A DNA stretch of 64,000 nt from NCBI RefSeq assembly GCF_023276375.1, contig NZ_JALLPK010000001.1:3224001-3288000 (forward strand). Direction: 5' to 3'. The notes under the pieces are model-generated. The model worked only from the letters and a program-made list of their open reading frames with translations. It was not told the DNA's origin and ran no database searches. This document shows, in pieces, positions 25,903 to 34,467 of this stretch; position 1 is the stretch's first letter, and each line of letters opens with the position of its first letter. This DNA comes from Halocatena marina. GTDB taxonomy: Archaea; Halobacteriota; Halobacteria; Halobacteriales; Haloarculaceae. The position numbers and the translations under genes are program-made.

Positions 25903-26571
25903 CTACCGAAACACCACACCGAGGTCGTGCAGTTCCTCGTTGTTCATCGCGATGTTGATGAGCAACGGCGTAATTCCCTCGACTTCAGCAGCGTTGGCGA
26001 TACCGCCGCCATCGAGTGCACGCAGTCCGTCGATATCTGCTGCGAGAGACATGACGATCCCTTTCGCATCCGCATCGTCACCGAGGACGATTGTGTCCAA
26101 CTCGAACGTCACGTCGAGGTTTGCGAGCGTCCCCGCAGCGAGATTGTGGAACGCACCGATAACAGGGACGTCATCGGGAGCGGCGTTTGCAGCGAGTTCG
26201 ACGACACTTCCACCCGATGGACGGTTGTAGTGAAAGCCTGCGTCGTCACGCTTCATCCCAACGGCGGGCGAAACCAGCGTGGTATCCGAATCGATGCGGT
26301 CAGCAATTGCCTCGATGGTGTCCGCGAGATGATACGCTGGAACGGAGAGAACGACCACGTCCGCACGGTCAGCGGCCATCTCGTTTGCAAAGCCATTGAT
26401 AGAGACCTCAACGCCACGGCTTGCTAATTCCTCCTCGTATTCTGCGGCCTTCGTACGGGCCCGTTCGGGATCACGTGAACCGATGATGACCTCGTGTGGG
26501 GAGTCGCGTGCCCACCGCAGCGCAAGTCCTTCGCCGATATCACCGGTTCCGCCGCACAGTGCGATTCGCAT
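25903..26571 (-). CDS. npdG: F420H2:NADP oxidoreductase (NADPH-dependent F420 reductase)
   Basis: A 222-residue enzyme that moves hydride between NADPH and coenzyme F420. The N-terminus MRIALCGGTGDIGEGLALRW is the NADP-binding loop, IIGSRDPERA binds the phosphate, and the middle NLAAGTLANLD and the C-terminal ITPLLINIAMNNEEL fit the archaeal Fno group. Start codon is at 26571. The stop codon abuts the stop of leuA, so the two transcripts converge head-on. Confidence 0.93.
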   Translation of the reverse strand: MRIALCGGTGDIGEGLALRWARDSPHEVIIGSRDPERARTKAAEYEEELASRGVEVSINGFANEMAADRADVVVLSVPAYHLADTIEAIADRIDSDTTLVSPAVGMKRDDAGFHYNRPSGGSVVELAANAAPDDVPVIGAFHNLAAGTLANLDVTFELDTIVLGDDADAKGIVMSLAADIDGLRALDGGGIANAAEVEGITPLLINIAMNNEELHDLGVVFR

Positions 26572-26728
26572 ACCAACATCTCGGTACCCAGATGATTAAA
26601 TTGATTGTGTAACCGGTGTCTATCGTACCGGATTCGACGATGGCTCATTCCCACACTCTTCTGTAGAACTGCGGAAAGCGTCTCCAGAAATATAATACTC
26701 GATAATTGATGCTTAGATATGCCATGAG

Positions 26729-27190
26729 TTAGTGTTCAACCTGCTGCATCGCTTGTTGAATCTGCGTCAACTCACCCGGTTGTAACTCGGCTTCGATTTC
26801 TTCGGGGGACCAGAACCGGACCGCTTGTACGTCTGCCCCGGCTTTCGGTTCCCCTGTCGTCTGGACTCGTGAGACGCCAAAGCAGACGCGAACCGTAGAG
26901 ACATCATACGGATCATCTACCTCGTCGTTCCACCCGCGAGTGGAGGTGAGGGTCAGATCGGTTGGAGAGACTGTTAGGTTTAATTCTTCTCTCAGTTCTC
27001 TTGTGGCAGCTTCGTCGGGAGATTCGCCATATTCGATCACGCCACCGGGAAGGGCCCATGTCCCCTGATACGGTGGGGATGCACGCTGGATCAGGAGGAC
27101 AGTCGCTTCCTTCCGTACGGCAACACCGGCACACGGACAGGGAACATGGAAGATATGAACTGTGCAGGTGGGACACGCGTTCTTTCCCAT
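26729..27190 (-). CDS. NUDIX hydrolase, separated by frameshift from its zinc-ribbon N-terminus
   Basis: A NUDIX enzyme of 153 residues in the visible frame, starting MGKNACPTC. The Nudix box is complete except that the final Gly is Asn: GVIEYGESPDEAATREL, then REELNL, so substrate hydrolysis is still conceivable. The protein family normally begins with a two-cysteine-pair zinc ribbon. Here the first pair (FCPRCG) lies in the +1 frame upstream (27181-27254) and the second pair (CPTC) in this frame, so a single-base change around 27175-27190 separates them. The gene is either a recent pseudogene or is read from the internal ATG. Confidence 0.75.
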   Translation of the reverse strand: MGKNACPTCTVHIFHVPCPCAGVAVRKEATVLLIQRASPPYQGTWALPGGVIEYGESPDEAATRELREELNLTVSPTDLTLTSTRGWNDEVDDPYDVSTVRVCFGVSRVQTTGEPKAGADVQAVRFWSPEEIEAELQPGELTQIQQAMQQVEH

Positions 27191-27254
27191 CGAACTGATC
27201 CAGCGTCAACTCTGTTCCACATCGCGGACAGAAACGTAGATTGAAAATAGACAT
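27181..27254 (-). pseudogene. Out-of-frame zinc-ribbon start of the NUDIX gene
   Basis: In another frame the sequence reads MSIFNLRFCPRCGTELTLDQ followed by FDGKER, the first half of the NUDIX zinc ribbon, then continues into a meaningless frame. The intact ancestor would have run 26729-27254. Confidence 0.6.
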
Positions 27255-27414
27255 GTGCCGATATCGTGCCACAATATGATAGAACCACCCATTCTATTCG
27301 GAATATTACAACATACCGTCGCGTTCCGTAGCACTACATAAAAGCGCACTCCGCGCCTCAAATGCAGTCCGTGTTCGAGAACGCCAGAGCGGAGGAACCG
27401 GGATCTGACTGTTC

Positions 27415-27470
27415 CTACACCCCTGTTTCGAACACGTATCCCCAACGAACCATTCCGTCTGATTCGTGAA
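27415..27470 (-). pseudogene. Stray copy of a GNAT acetyltransferase 3' end
   Basis: On the minus strand this segment encodes SIHESDGMVRWGYVFETGV and a stop, near-identical in meaning to the last residues of the GNAT protein encoded at 28377-28796 (ESNGMVRWGHVFETEIETH). The DNA at 27424-27467 matches 28395-28438 at 39 of 44 bases. There is no room for the rest of the enzyme. Confidence 0.65.
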
Positions 27471-27576
27471 TTGATACAAATGAGCCATCTATCCACTTCC
27501 TACCGAGATGAACGCAGTGAGACGTTCTTCTCACGTTCCCGTTGCGTCATTGCCGATTTCGGATAGGGAGACATGA

Positions 27577-27585
27577 TTTTAAATA
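27577..27585 (+). promoter_or_regulatory. TATA-like box for the winged-helix/PemK pair
   Basis: TTTTAAATA centred 32 bases before ATG 27613, in an A/T-rich stretch; fits a promoter with a very short leader. Confidence 0.45.
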
Positions 27586-27612
27586 CAATCAGATACAATT
27601 GAATGGTATAGG

Positions 27613-27993
27613 ATGCCGATCAAGTTCGACACGTATCCAGCCGAAGGGACAAATCTCAGTCTTCGTACGGGGACAAACGCGTATGAGATACTCTCGTTCC
27701 TCGCAGAGCATCCCGACACTGGCTTCACTCCGAGCGAGCTTCACGAGGCAACCGGCGTCAAGCGCGGATCGGTCAGTCCAACGCTTGCTCGCCTCGAAGA
27801 CAACGGATTGGTGCGTCACAAAGGTGAATATTGGGCAATCGCGCCTGAAGACCGCCTTGGAGTGTACGCCGGGGTATTGCATAGCCTCGATGCGGTGCGC
27901 GAACAGTTTGCGGGCGATTATTACGACCGAAATCCTGATTGGGCAGATGATCTGCCGGACATTACCGAGGAGTCGGGGGACACTGACGAATGA
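27613..27993 (+). CDS. Winged-helix antitoxin/regulator (MarR-like)
   Basis: A 126-residue protein with a MarR/TrmB-like winged helix at residues about 22-75 (AYEILSFLAEHPDTGFTPSE, GVKRGSVSPTLARLEDNGLV) and an acidic C-terminal tail (YDRNPDWADDLPDITEES) suited to neutralising a basic partner. Its stop overlaps the start of the PemK-like gene by four bases (ATGA), so the two are coupled. It would act as antitoxin and as autorepressor. The use of a winged helix rather than AbrB/RHH in such a pair is less usual; function is inferred from neighbourhood. Confidence 0.75.
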   Translation: MPIKFDTYPAEGTNLSLRTGTNAYEILSFLAEHPDTGFTPSELHEATGVKRGSVSPTLARLEDNGLVRHKGEYWAIAPEDRLGVYAGVLHSLDAVREQFAGDYYDRNPDWADDLPDITEESGDTDE

Positions 27994-28325
27994 CCCATCC
28001 GCGGGGTGCGGTGGTGGTCGCTGACGACCCGTTCGGCCGGACACCCCGACGCCCGTATCTAATCGTCAGTGACGACCATCATCCGTTTGTGGGCATGCAA
28101 TACATCGCTATTGGCATCACCACGTCAAACTACGACGAGGCATTCCCAATCAGGGGTCATTTGACAGACGGGACACTCAAACGAGAGGCAGAAAGTCAGG
28201 CCGCGCCGTGGGCCGTTGTTACGCTCAAACACAGTAACATAACCAAACGGATTGCACAAATCGAGCAATCACTCATCGATACCGTCGCCCATGCGGCGGT
28301 CGGCTACCTCGGTCTCGAAGTATGA
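27990..28325 (+). CDS. PemK/MazF-like toxin
   Basis: A 111-residue protein with the SH3-like barrel of the MazF/PemK endoribonucleases: RGAVVVADDPFGRTPRRPYLIVSDD at the N-terminus (the usual RPxLVVS region), YIAIGITTSN, and AAPWAVVTLKHSN with the conserved strand end. Overlap with the upstream winged-helix gene is four bases. If active it would cut mRNA at short motifs. Length is slightly below the typical 110-130. The pair is bordered by a GNAT gene on one side and by the fragment of a GNAT gene on the other. Confidence 0.72.
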   Translation: MTHPRGAVVVADDPFGRTPRRPYLIVSDDHHPFVGMQYIAIGITTSNYDEAFPIRGHLTDGTLKREAESQAAPWAVVTLKHSNITKRIAQIEQSLIDTVAHAAVGYLGLEV

Positions 28326-28376
28326 ACCATGAGAGGAACTGCAGCACAGAGCCAGCGCAGATATTTTCGTGATAGT

Positions 28377-28796
28377 TCAGTGAGTCTCGATCTCTGTTTC
28401 GAACACGTGACCCCACCGAACCATTCCGTTCGATTCGTAGAACTGACGGGCTTCTTCGTTCCCAAGTCGTCCAGCCAACGCGACGTACTCACAGTCGTGC
28501 TCTCGCGCCCACTCCGCAACGAACGAGAGGAGTTGCGTCCCGTATCCGTTCGAGCGATGTGCTTCATCGATGACGAGGTCGTGGACCCACACGTGTCTCG
28601 TATGATGAAGGACTCGCTGAATTGAGATTCCGACGACTCCGACGAGCGTTCCGTCCACGTGTAGCCCGAACAGCCGATAGCCGTCTTCCTCGGCCCACGA
28701 TCGGATAAACGACGCATCGGCATCGGTCCACAACTGCTGGATGATTGGGATCGCTCGCTGGTACTCCTCGTCAGTCTCCAGTTCCCGGAGTTCCAT
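28377..28796 (-). CDS. GNAT-family N-acetyltransferase
   Basis: A 139-residue single GNAT domain. Beta-strand FGLHVDGTLVGVVGI, the acetyl-CoA loop LVIDEAHRSNGYGTQLL (R/Q-x-x-G-x-G/A), and the C-terminal FYESNGMVRWGHVFE follow the order of motifs A and B. The acceptor is unknown. The gene is convergent with the PemK-like toxin gene with 51 bases between them. The same 3' end occurs again as a fragment at 27415-27470. Confidence 0.88.
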   Translation of the reverse strand: MELRELETDEEYQRAIPIIQQLWTDADASFIRSWAEEDGYRLFGLHVDGTLVGVVGISIQRVLHHTRHVWVHDLVIDEAHRSNGYGTQLLSFVAEWAREHDCEYVALAGRLGNEEARQFYESNGMVRWGHVFETEIETH

Positions 28797-28871
28797 GTGT
28801 TCCGCAGAGACGCGATCAACTCATGATCGTTGTGCTAGCCAGAGAAAGCATCTCAGCGCAAACGGGTAGCG

Positions 28872-29660
28872 CTACCGACCAACAAATTCCGGATCGTCGT
28901 CTCCGAAGAACGCTTCGTAGCCACGCTGGTAATCTTCAGTTTGGGCAGCTTGTGCAATGGTGTTCGTTTCGTCTGCAAGTTGCTGTGCAAGGTCACGGTC
29001 AAAGCTCTCGGTGAGCAGGCGCTTTGTTGCACTCAGCGCTACCGTTGGACCGTCTGCGAGTCGCTGGGCAACATCGTGAAGGTGCTGTTCGAACTCGTCG
29101 GCAGGGACGCTTTCGGTGACGAGACCGAGACTCACCGCGTGATCAGCGCCGATTGGTTCATCAAGCAGCGCAATTTCCTTTGCACGACGGAGACCGACGA
29201 GCCGTGGAAGGAGGAACGTCGCACCACCATCGCCCGTGAGTCCAATGCGAGGATACGCGAACTCGATGGATGCGTCCTCGTTCATCACGACGAGATCACC
29301 GGAAAGCGCTACTCCGACACCAGCACCCGCAGCGACAGCGTTAATACCGGTTACAATCGGCGTTTCGGCCTGATGGAGTTGGATCACGCTGTCGTGAAGC
29401 GTGGATGCGAGGCGGCGCAAGCGTGGAGCATCACTTGCGTCTCCGTCGAAAGCAGTGAGATCTGCACCAGAACAGAATGCCTCACTGTTGCCCGTCAGTG
29501 TGAGACACCGCACAGACGGATCGTCGCTCAGATCAGTAATGACAGTCAATAGCTCGTCCGCCATCGACATCGTAAGCGAGTTGAAGCGACTGGGACTGTC
29601 GAGCGTGATGTGCGCAATCGAACCGTCGTACTCGACGCGAATAGTCTCGTATTCGGACAT
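28872..29660 (-). CDS. Enoyl-CoA hydratase/isomerase (crotonase) family, PaaG-like
   Basis: A 262-residue crotonase-fold enzyme. The oxyanion-hole strands are AFCSGADLTAF and AAGAGVGVALSGDL. The classical first Glu (QPE) is replaced (YPRIGL) and an Asp follows (TGDGGATFLLPR), the arrangement of PaaG-type isomerases that use a single Asp. The C-terminus EDYQRGYEAFFGDDDPEFVGR is the usual EGxxAFLxKRxPxF block. Possible roles: isomerisation in aromatic or fatty-acid degradation. It lacks neighbours from such pathways here. Divergent from aIF1A by about 310 bases. Confidence 0.9.
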   Translation of the reverse strand: MSEYETIRVEYDGSIAHITLDSPSRFNSLTMSMADELLTVITDLSDDPSVRCLTLTGNSEAFCSGADLTAFDGDASDAPRLRRLASTLHDSVIQLHQAETPIVTGINAVAAGAGVGVALSGDLVVMNEDASIEFAYPRIGLTGDGGATFLLPRLVGLRRAKEIALLDEPIGADHAVSLGLVTESVPADEFEQHLHDVAQRLADGPTVALSATKRLLTESFDRDLAQQLADETNTIAQAAQTEDYQRGYEAFFGDDDPEFVGR

Positions 29661-29972
29661 GGTGATTGTACAATATCACCTGTGATAAAACAACTGGGAT
29701 AGATTGTATATTATATGATATGAAAATATAGCTACAGTGTATTTTTGTAATAACACGATAGGGAGCGAGTCATCTACTCATTCATCAAGAATACTGCTCC
29801 CTGCTGTGTCTGAGGCACTTCCAGACAGATATTTTAAACGTCAAGGAAATAATCTATAGGACTGTTGTGCAGTTCTCACAGATAGTGTGGTTCGCACAGA
29901 GAACCATCGGCAGTACAACCGTCGTCCGGTCGATGGGAGACACTTAACCGTCCGCCAGTCGAACAACGGGGT
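29661..29972. other. A/T-rich divergent gap, no gene seen
   Basis: 312 bases between the crotonase and aIF1A genes. It contains A/T-rich boxes on both strands (for instance TATATTATATGATATG near 29706-29721) and an imperfect pair of arms AGGGAGC (29760-29766) and GCTCCCT (29796-29802). A CACTTAACC element 25-30 bases before ATG 29973 may serve as the aIF1A promoter. Confidence 0.35.
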
Positions 29973-30263
29973 ATGAGCGACAGTGGGAGCCGCAAAAGTT
30001 TGCGAATGCCCGACGATGACGAAGTGTTTGCAATCGTGACGAACATGCTCGGAGCGAATCGGGTGAGTGTACGATGCATGGACGGGAAAGAGCGAACAGC
30101 ACGTATCCCAGGGCGAATGCAAAAACGAATCTGGATCCGGGAGGACGATGTCGTTCTCGTCGAGCCGTGGGATTGGCAGGACGAAAAGGCAGACATAGCA
30201 TGGCGCTACAGCAAACAGGACGCTGATCAGTTGCGGCGGGAGGGACATATTCAAAGCGGTTAG
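29973..30263 (+). CDS. eif1A: Translation initiation factor aIF1A
   Basis: A 96-residue OB-fold protein, the archaeal counterpart of IF1/eIF1A that binds the A site of the small ribosomal subunit. The core [39 protein letters not shown] and [19 protein letters not shown] is the family signature. A short acidic N-terminus and C-terminal tail are typical for archaea. It is followed, after 420 bases, by the RIO1 kinase gene on the same strand. Confidence 0.96.
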   Translation: MSDSGSRKSLRMPDDDEVFAIVTNMLGANRVSVRCMDGKERTARIPGRMQKRIWIREDDVVLVEPWDWQDEKADIAWRYSKQDADQLRREGHIQSG

Positions 30264-30264
30264 C

Positions 30265-30687
30265 ATGTCCACAACCAACACCCGGAGAGCCATTCTCTTC
30301 TCCCAATACGACTGGCTCACTGGGGTAGATATCGCCAGAACCAGTAGCACGAGCAAAAACGCCACACACGATTGTTTCGGTGCGGTGTCGAGACGGACCG
30401 GGACATCGGTCGCTACCGACAGACGAGTCCGAACCGAAACGCCAATCGCGGAGTACGCCGCTCATCCCACTCAACGGCTCGAAACCACGACCGATAGCGT
30501 CTATTCTGTTGAAAGGACTCAGACAAGAACGCAATCTAGCTATAAGGCTGCCAATCGCTGTGCGTTCGAGCATCAACAGCGCGTTGTGTTTAGACCACAA
30601 GCAGCGCGAGGAGATTCACTGAGAAGGAGCGGCTCAGACACAGCACAAGCAAGAGCAGCACTCACAACGGCGGAGGGTGACCCATGA
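30265..30687 (+). CDS. Questionable basic ORF between aIF1A and RIO1
   Basis: An open frame of 140 codons starting one base after the aIF1A stop and ending in a four-base ATGA overlap with the RIO1 gene, as an operon member would. The product, however, is rich in Arg, Thr and Ser, has no helix or domain that I recognise, and is basic rather than acidic as haloarchaeal proteins are. The opposite strand also has a long open frame, and the composition suggests non-coding sequence. I treat it as unproven. Confidence 0.25.
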   Translation: MSTTNTRRAILFSQYDWLTGVDIARTSSTSKNATHDCFGAVSRRTGTSVATDRRVRTETPIAEYAAHPTQRLETTTDSVYSVERTQTRTQSSYKAANRCAFEHQQRVVFRPQAARGDSLRRSGSDTAQARAALTTAEGDP

Positions 30688-31541
30688 CCGAGGAGTACGG
30701 TTTGCTCGACATGGACGCGAGTGATGAGCCGGGCGATGAGTGGAAAGAAATCGATGTCGAGGACACGGCTGCCGATCGCATTGCTCGCAAGCAGGACCGC
30801 GAATTCCTCTCATTCCGCAAGCGCATCAAGGACGCAGATCAGTTCAAGGTCGAAGAATCGGTATTCGACGATGCGACGTTCGCGGCGATCTACAAACTCG
30901 TTCAGGATGGATACATCGAGGCGTTCGGTGGGCCGGTCTCGACGGGAAAAGAGGCGTCGGTGTACTCCGCGCTCGGGGCGGAGGATACGGTCGCCGTCAA
31001 GATCTATCGCATCAATGCGAGCGATTTCCAACACATGCGAGCGTATCTCGACGGCGATCCTCGCTTTTCGGGAATTGGGAGTGATAAGAGCAAAGTCGTT
31101 CTCGCATGGGTTAGAAAGGAGTTCGCCAACCTTCAGCGCGCACAGGAAGCAGGAGTGAACGTCCCCGAACCGATCACGACCGAGCGTAACGTTCTCGTAA
31201 TGGAGTACGTCGGTGACGAGCAGGGTCGTGCGCGGCGACTCATCGAAGTGGAGATCGAAAATCCGGAGACAGCATTCGAGGTTGTCCGGGAGTACACCCG
31301 TCGACTCTACGACGCTGGGCTCGTCCACGGTGATCTGAGCGAGTACAACATCGTCGTCCACGATGGACAGTTATACGTGATTGATCTCGGACAGGCAGTG
31401 ACCGTCCATCACCCAAACAGCCGCGAATTCCTCGAACGCGACTGCCGAAACGTCGCGCGCTTTTTCTCACAACAAGGGGTAGACGTGACGACCACAGAAC
31501 TACTCGATTATGTGCTCGGAAATGTGAAACCCAAACAGTAG
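30684..31541 (+). CDS. rio1: RIO1 serine/threonine protein kinase
   Basis: A 285-residue RIO-type kinase, an ancient factor for maturation of the small ribosomal subunit. The P-loop-like STGKEASVY (residues 86-94), K106 (VAVKIYR), catalytic D217 and N222 (HGDLSEYN) and metal-binding D234 (VIDLG) are all present, and the N-terminal winged-helix-like part (about 1-70) precedes them. The eIF1A-RIO1 pairing is conserved in haloarchaea and fits a role in ribosome assembly. Confidence 0.96.
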   Translation: MTEEYGLLDMDASDEPGDEWKEIDVEDTAADRIARKQDREFLSFRKRIKDADQFKVEESVFDDATFAAIYKLVQDGYIEAFGGPVSTGKEASVYSALGAEDTVAVKIYRINASDFQHMRAYLDGDPRFSGIGSDKSKVVLAWVRKEFANLQRAQEAGVNVPEPITTERNVLVMEYVGDEQGRARRLIEVEIENPETAFEVVREYTRRLYDAGLVHGDLSEYNIVVHDGQLYVIDLGQAVTVHHPNSREFLERDCRNVARFFSQQGVDVTTTELLDYVLGNVKPKQ

Positions 31542-31757
31542 CACAACGCCGCTTGGAGAGTGATGATAGACATCATCAATCATGAAAATGACACCAAAGC
31601 ACATACACGGAGAGGCCACACAGACAGTACTCTGATTGGCCGGTTCGAATAGAACCAGATCTGGTCAGTCGTGGCGCACGCTTTGAAACAAAAATAGCCT
31701 AGTTATCTACCCACACGATGGCGAAGGCTTGAAAGGTGGTCCTGTTTTAGTAGTGGT

Positions 31758-32306
31758 ATGCAGCACGTGACGATTCCGCAGGACCGCATCGGCGTGCTCG
31801 TCGGTGAGGGAGGCGAAACGATGCGGGAGATCGAGTCGAAGGCTGAAGTCCGACTCGACATCGATTCTGAGACTGGGTCGGTCGCTGTCGAAACCGTTGG
31901 CGATCCAATTCTCGGGTTGAAAGGTCCAGAGATTGTCAAAGCTATTGGACGTGGATTTCGACCCGACGACGCTCTACGGTTGCTCGACAACGACGTGATG
32001 ATGCTCGAGATTGTGGATATCGACGCCGCCGCGCGCAACAAGAACGATCTCCGTCGACAGAAAGGCCGACTCATCGGTGAGAACGGTCGCACACGCGAGT
32101 TGATGGAAGAACTTACCGGTGCATCGGTCGTCATTTACGGCTCGACGCTGGGGATCATCGGCCGACCGAACGAAGTGTCGGCTGTTCGCCGCGCCGCGGA
32201 GATGATTCTCGATGGGTCACCTCACGGCTCGGTCTACTCGTTCCTCGAACGACGCCGCACCGAAATGAAACAACAGGAGTTGAGTTATCACGAATTCCCT
32301 GGCTGA
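31758..32306 (+). CDS. KH-domain RNA-binding protein (Dim2/Pno1-like)
   Basis: A 182-residue protein with two KH domains. The first has VTIPQDRIGVLVGEGGETM (residues 4-22) and the second RRQKGRLIGENGRTRELM with its GxxG loop in GENG. This is the archaeal homologue of Pno1/Dim2, which with RIO1 and Nob1 acts in 40S/30S maturation. It follows rio1 on the same strand after 216 bases. The substrate would be the 3' end of 16S pre-rRNA; inferred from the family. Confidence 0.93.
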   Translation: MQHVTIPQDRIGVLVGEGGETMREIESKAEVRLDIDSETGSVAVETVGDPILGLKGPEIVKAIGRGFRPDDALRLLDNDVMMLEIVDIDAAARNKNDLRRQKGRLIGENGRTRELMEELTGASVVIYGSTLGIIGRPNEVSAVRRAAEMILDGSPHGSVYSFLERRRTEMKQQELSYHEFPG

Positions 32307-32466
32307 ACCAAACTCCGGGAGATACTACCGCATCGAGTGACGCTAAATTGGCCCGTCGGCTCTCGTGAGCTGTGCTGATACCTGCTGGAGACGGGTTATT
32401 TTCATTCTTTGGTTCAGAAAAACTCTCGGTCGATACATACTTACATTCGAGATTTGATGTAAGGCC

Positions 32467-32940
32467 ATGCCGTACAGCTACGAGCCGCATTATTTCGAGG
32501 ACATGGAAGTGGGAAAGACGTTCGAGAGCGCTGGTCGGACGGTAACCGAGACCGACTTCGTGGTACACTCGATGCTCACTGGAGATTGGACCGAACTACA
32601 CACGAACAAGGAGTACGCCCGCGACGGCCCGTACGGCGAGCGTATCGCTCACGGTCCGATGACGTTTATCATCGCCACTGGTCTCGTCCAGCGCAGCGGC
32701 TTCGTCGAGCGAACCGTCATCGCCTTCCTTGGAATGAACTACATGGATATTCCAAACCCGCTGTTTATCGGTGATACGCTCACCGCGACGTTCGAAGTGA
32801 CCGAAAAGCGCGAGCTGAACAGTCGAGACGATGCTGGGCTCGTCGTCATCGACGCTGACGTGCGAAATCAAGACGATGAAGCAGTGTTCGCGGGAGATAT
32901 GAAGTTCCTCTTCAAACGAACGGAAGAACACGAATCGTAA
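32467..32940 (+). CDS. MaoC-type hotdog dehydratase
   Basis: A 157-residue single hotdog domain. The catalytic pair Asp/His lies in LTGDWTELHTN and the following RIAHGPMTF is the MaoC motif, so it is probably an (R)-specific enoyl-CoA hydratase. Such enzymes feed polyhydroxyalkanoate or degrade fatty acids; no neighbour fixes the pathway. Start ATG 32467 (MPYSYEPHYFEDMEVG) is the usual one. It is followed 55 bases later by the NSS transporter gene. Confidence 0.92.
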   Translation: MPYSYEPHYFEDMEVGKTFESAGRTVTETDFVVHSMLTGDWTELHTNKEYARDGPYGERIAHGPMTFIIATGLVQRSGFVERTVIAFLGMNYMDIPNPLFIGDTLTATFEVTEKRELNSRDDAGLVVIDADVRNQDDEAVFAGDMKFLFKRTEEHES

Positions 32941-32995
32941 ACGCGCGTTGGGTCCACCGTTACTACTTTGCAAGTGGTGTGTTATACCGTGTCTC

Positions 32996-34465
32996 ATGAC
33001 AGATGACGAGGCACGAACTGCCAGAGAAGAGTGGGGGACTCGCTTTGGTTTCCTCATGGCAATGGTCGGCGCAATGGTCGGATCGGGGAACATCTGGCGA
33101 TTGCCGTATATCACAGGAGAAAACGGCGGTGGGGGGTTCTTGCTGGTCTATCTCTTCCTGTTGTATCTCATTGCTGTGCCCGGATTGATGGCCGAAACCA
33201 TGCTCGGTCGGTACACTGGTCGAGGGGTGATCGGGAGCTTTCGCTCGATACTCGGTGAGGGTCGATGGGAGGGCTTCGGACTCGTTGTCCTCATTGTCAA
33301 CATCGCGTTGATGTCCTACTACGCTCCGGTCGTCGGCTGGATTCTCTACTACATTGGGCATTCGTTGCTCGGCACCTTCTTTCAGCCAGGATTTGCCGCC
33401 CAGCAGCTCTGGACTGCGTTCGCAGCTTCACCCGTGTTGACGCTTGGGACGCACACACTCGCGGTTGCACTCATCGGAGGCGTGTTGCTGTTCGGGATTC
33501 GTGATGGTATCGAACGCACCGTGAAGTGGATGTTTCCGGCCTTGGTCATTGCGTTGCTCGCTGTTGCGATCCGGAGTCTAACGCTGTCCGGTGCGACAGC
33601 TGGATTAGCATTTCTGTTCACGCCAGACTGGAACTCCGTTACCCGGCCCTCGACGTGGATTACTGCGCTCGGCCAAGCACTGTTCTCGACCGGCCTCGGC
33701 TGGGGAATCGCAGTCACCTACGGGAGCTATCTCCGCAAGCACGACGACGTGGCGCTCGGTGGCGGACTATTCACAGCTGTTGGAAACACGAGTATTGGCT
33801 TGCTAGCACTCTTTGCGGTGTTTCCGGCTGTGTTTGCGTTCGGATTGGAACCGGCTGCGGGGTCGAACCTCACGTTCATCACGCTCGTTCAAGTGTTCCC
33901 GAAAATGGCCGGTGGTCCCATCTGGGCGATTCTGTTCTTCCTCGGGTTCTTTTTCGCTGCGTTCACCTCGGGACTTGCGATCACTGAAGTTGGTGTGACG
34001 ACAGTGCAGGAGGAAACGCGCCTCTCGCGCAAGCAATCGGTGCTCGGTGTCTCGCTTGCCATCTGGTTACTCGGTCTCCCGAGCGCCTACTCCGCCGAAT
34101 TCCTCGGGCTGATGGATTTCATGTTTGGAAATTGGGGACTGCCCGTTGCGACGCTTGCAATCATCGTCGTAGTCGGCTGGAAGATGGGACCCGGATGGCT
34201 GTTGACCCCCGAGTGGGTGCGACTGACCGAACTCAATCGAAACTCCGACATCTACGTGGGACGGTGGTGGAGTTTGATCGTCCAGTATCTCATTCCACCG
34301 ATCATGCTCGCCATCATGGTTTATTTCGTGGTTTCGAATATCGGTCAGCAGCCGATCGAAACCGCTGGGGGCGTTGTGCTCGTTGGAATCATCCTCGTCG
34401 CCAGTTTGGTGATTATGAGCGCAACGCGACAGCGTGGAGCCAGCCAGACGCTTGGAGGTGACTGA
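32996..34465 (+). CDS. Neurotransmitter:sodium symporter (NSS/SNF family)
   Basis: A 489-residue transporter with about twelve membrane segments. The Na+/substrate site of the family is at the N-terminus: GAMVGSGNIWRLPYITGENG. Other blocks (SYYAPVVGWILYYIG, GSNLTFITLVQVF, GFFFAAFTSGLAITE) match the bacterial/archaeal LeuT-like group. It probably imports an amino acid with Na+, sensible in a halophile. I start at ATG 32996 (MTDDEARTAREEWGTRF). The downstream small gene overlaps its transcript and probably encodes a second subunit. Confidence 0.94.
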   Translation: MTDDEARTAREEWGTRFGFLMAMVGAMVGSGNIWRLPYITGENGGGGFLLVYLFLLYLIAVPGLMAETMLGRYTGRGVIGSFRSILGEGRWEGFGLVVLIVNIALMSYYAPVVGWILYYIGHSLLGTFFQPGFAAQQLWTAFAASPVLTLGTHTLAVALIGGVLLFGIRDGIERTVKWMFPALVIALLAVAIRSLTLSGATAGLAFLFTPDWNSVTRPSTWITALGQALFSTGLGWGIAVTYGSYLRKHDDVALGGGLFTAVGNTSIGLLALFAVFPAVFAFGLEPAAGSNLTFITLVQVFPKMAGGPIWAILFFLGFFFAAFTSGLAITEVGVTTVQEETRLSRKQSVLGVSLAIWLLGLPSAYSAEFLGLMDFMFGNWGLPVATLAIIVVVGWKMGPGWLLTPEWVRLTELNRNSDIYVGRWWSLIVQYLIPPIMLAIMVYFVVSNIGQQPIETAGGVVLVGIILVASLVIMSATRQRGASQTLGGD

Positions 34466-34467
34466 CG

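Noticed and set aside
29944..30600. Minus-strand frame of about 218 codons over aIF1A
   Set aside because: Runs antisense through conserved aIF1A and has no similarity to a known protein.
31640..31665. tRNA T-arm-like sequence (GGTTCGAATAGAACC)
   Set aside because: No acceptor stem, anticodon arm or D arm around it; no tRNA found in the window.
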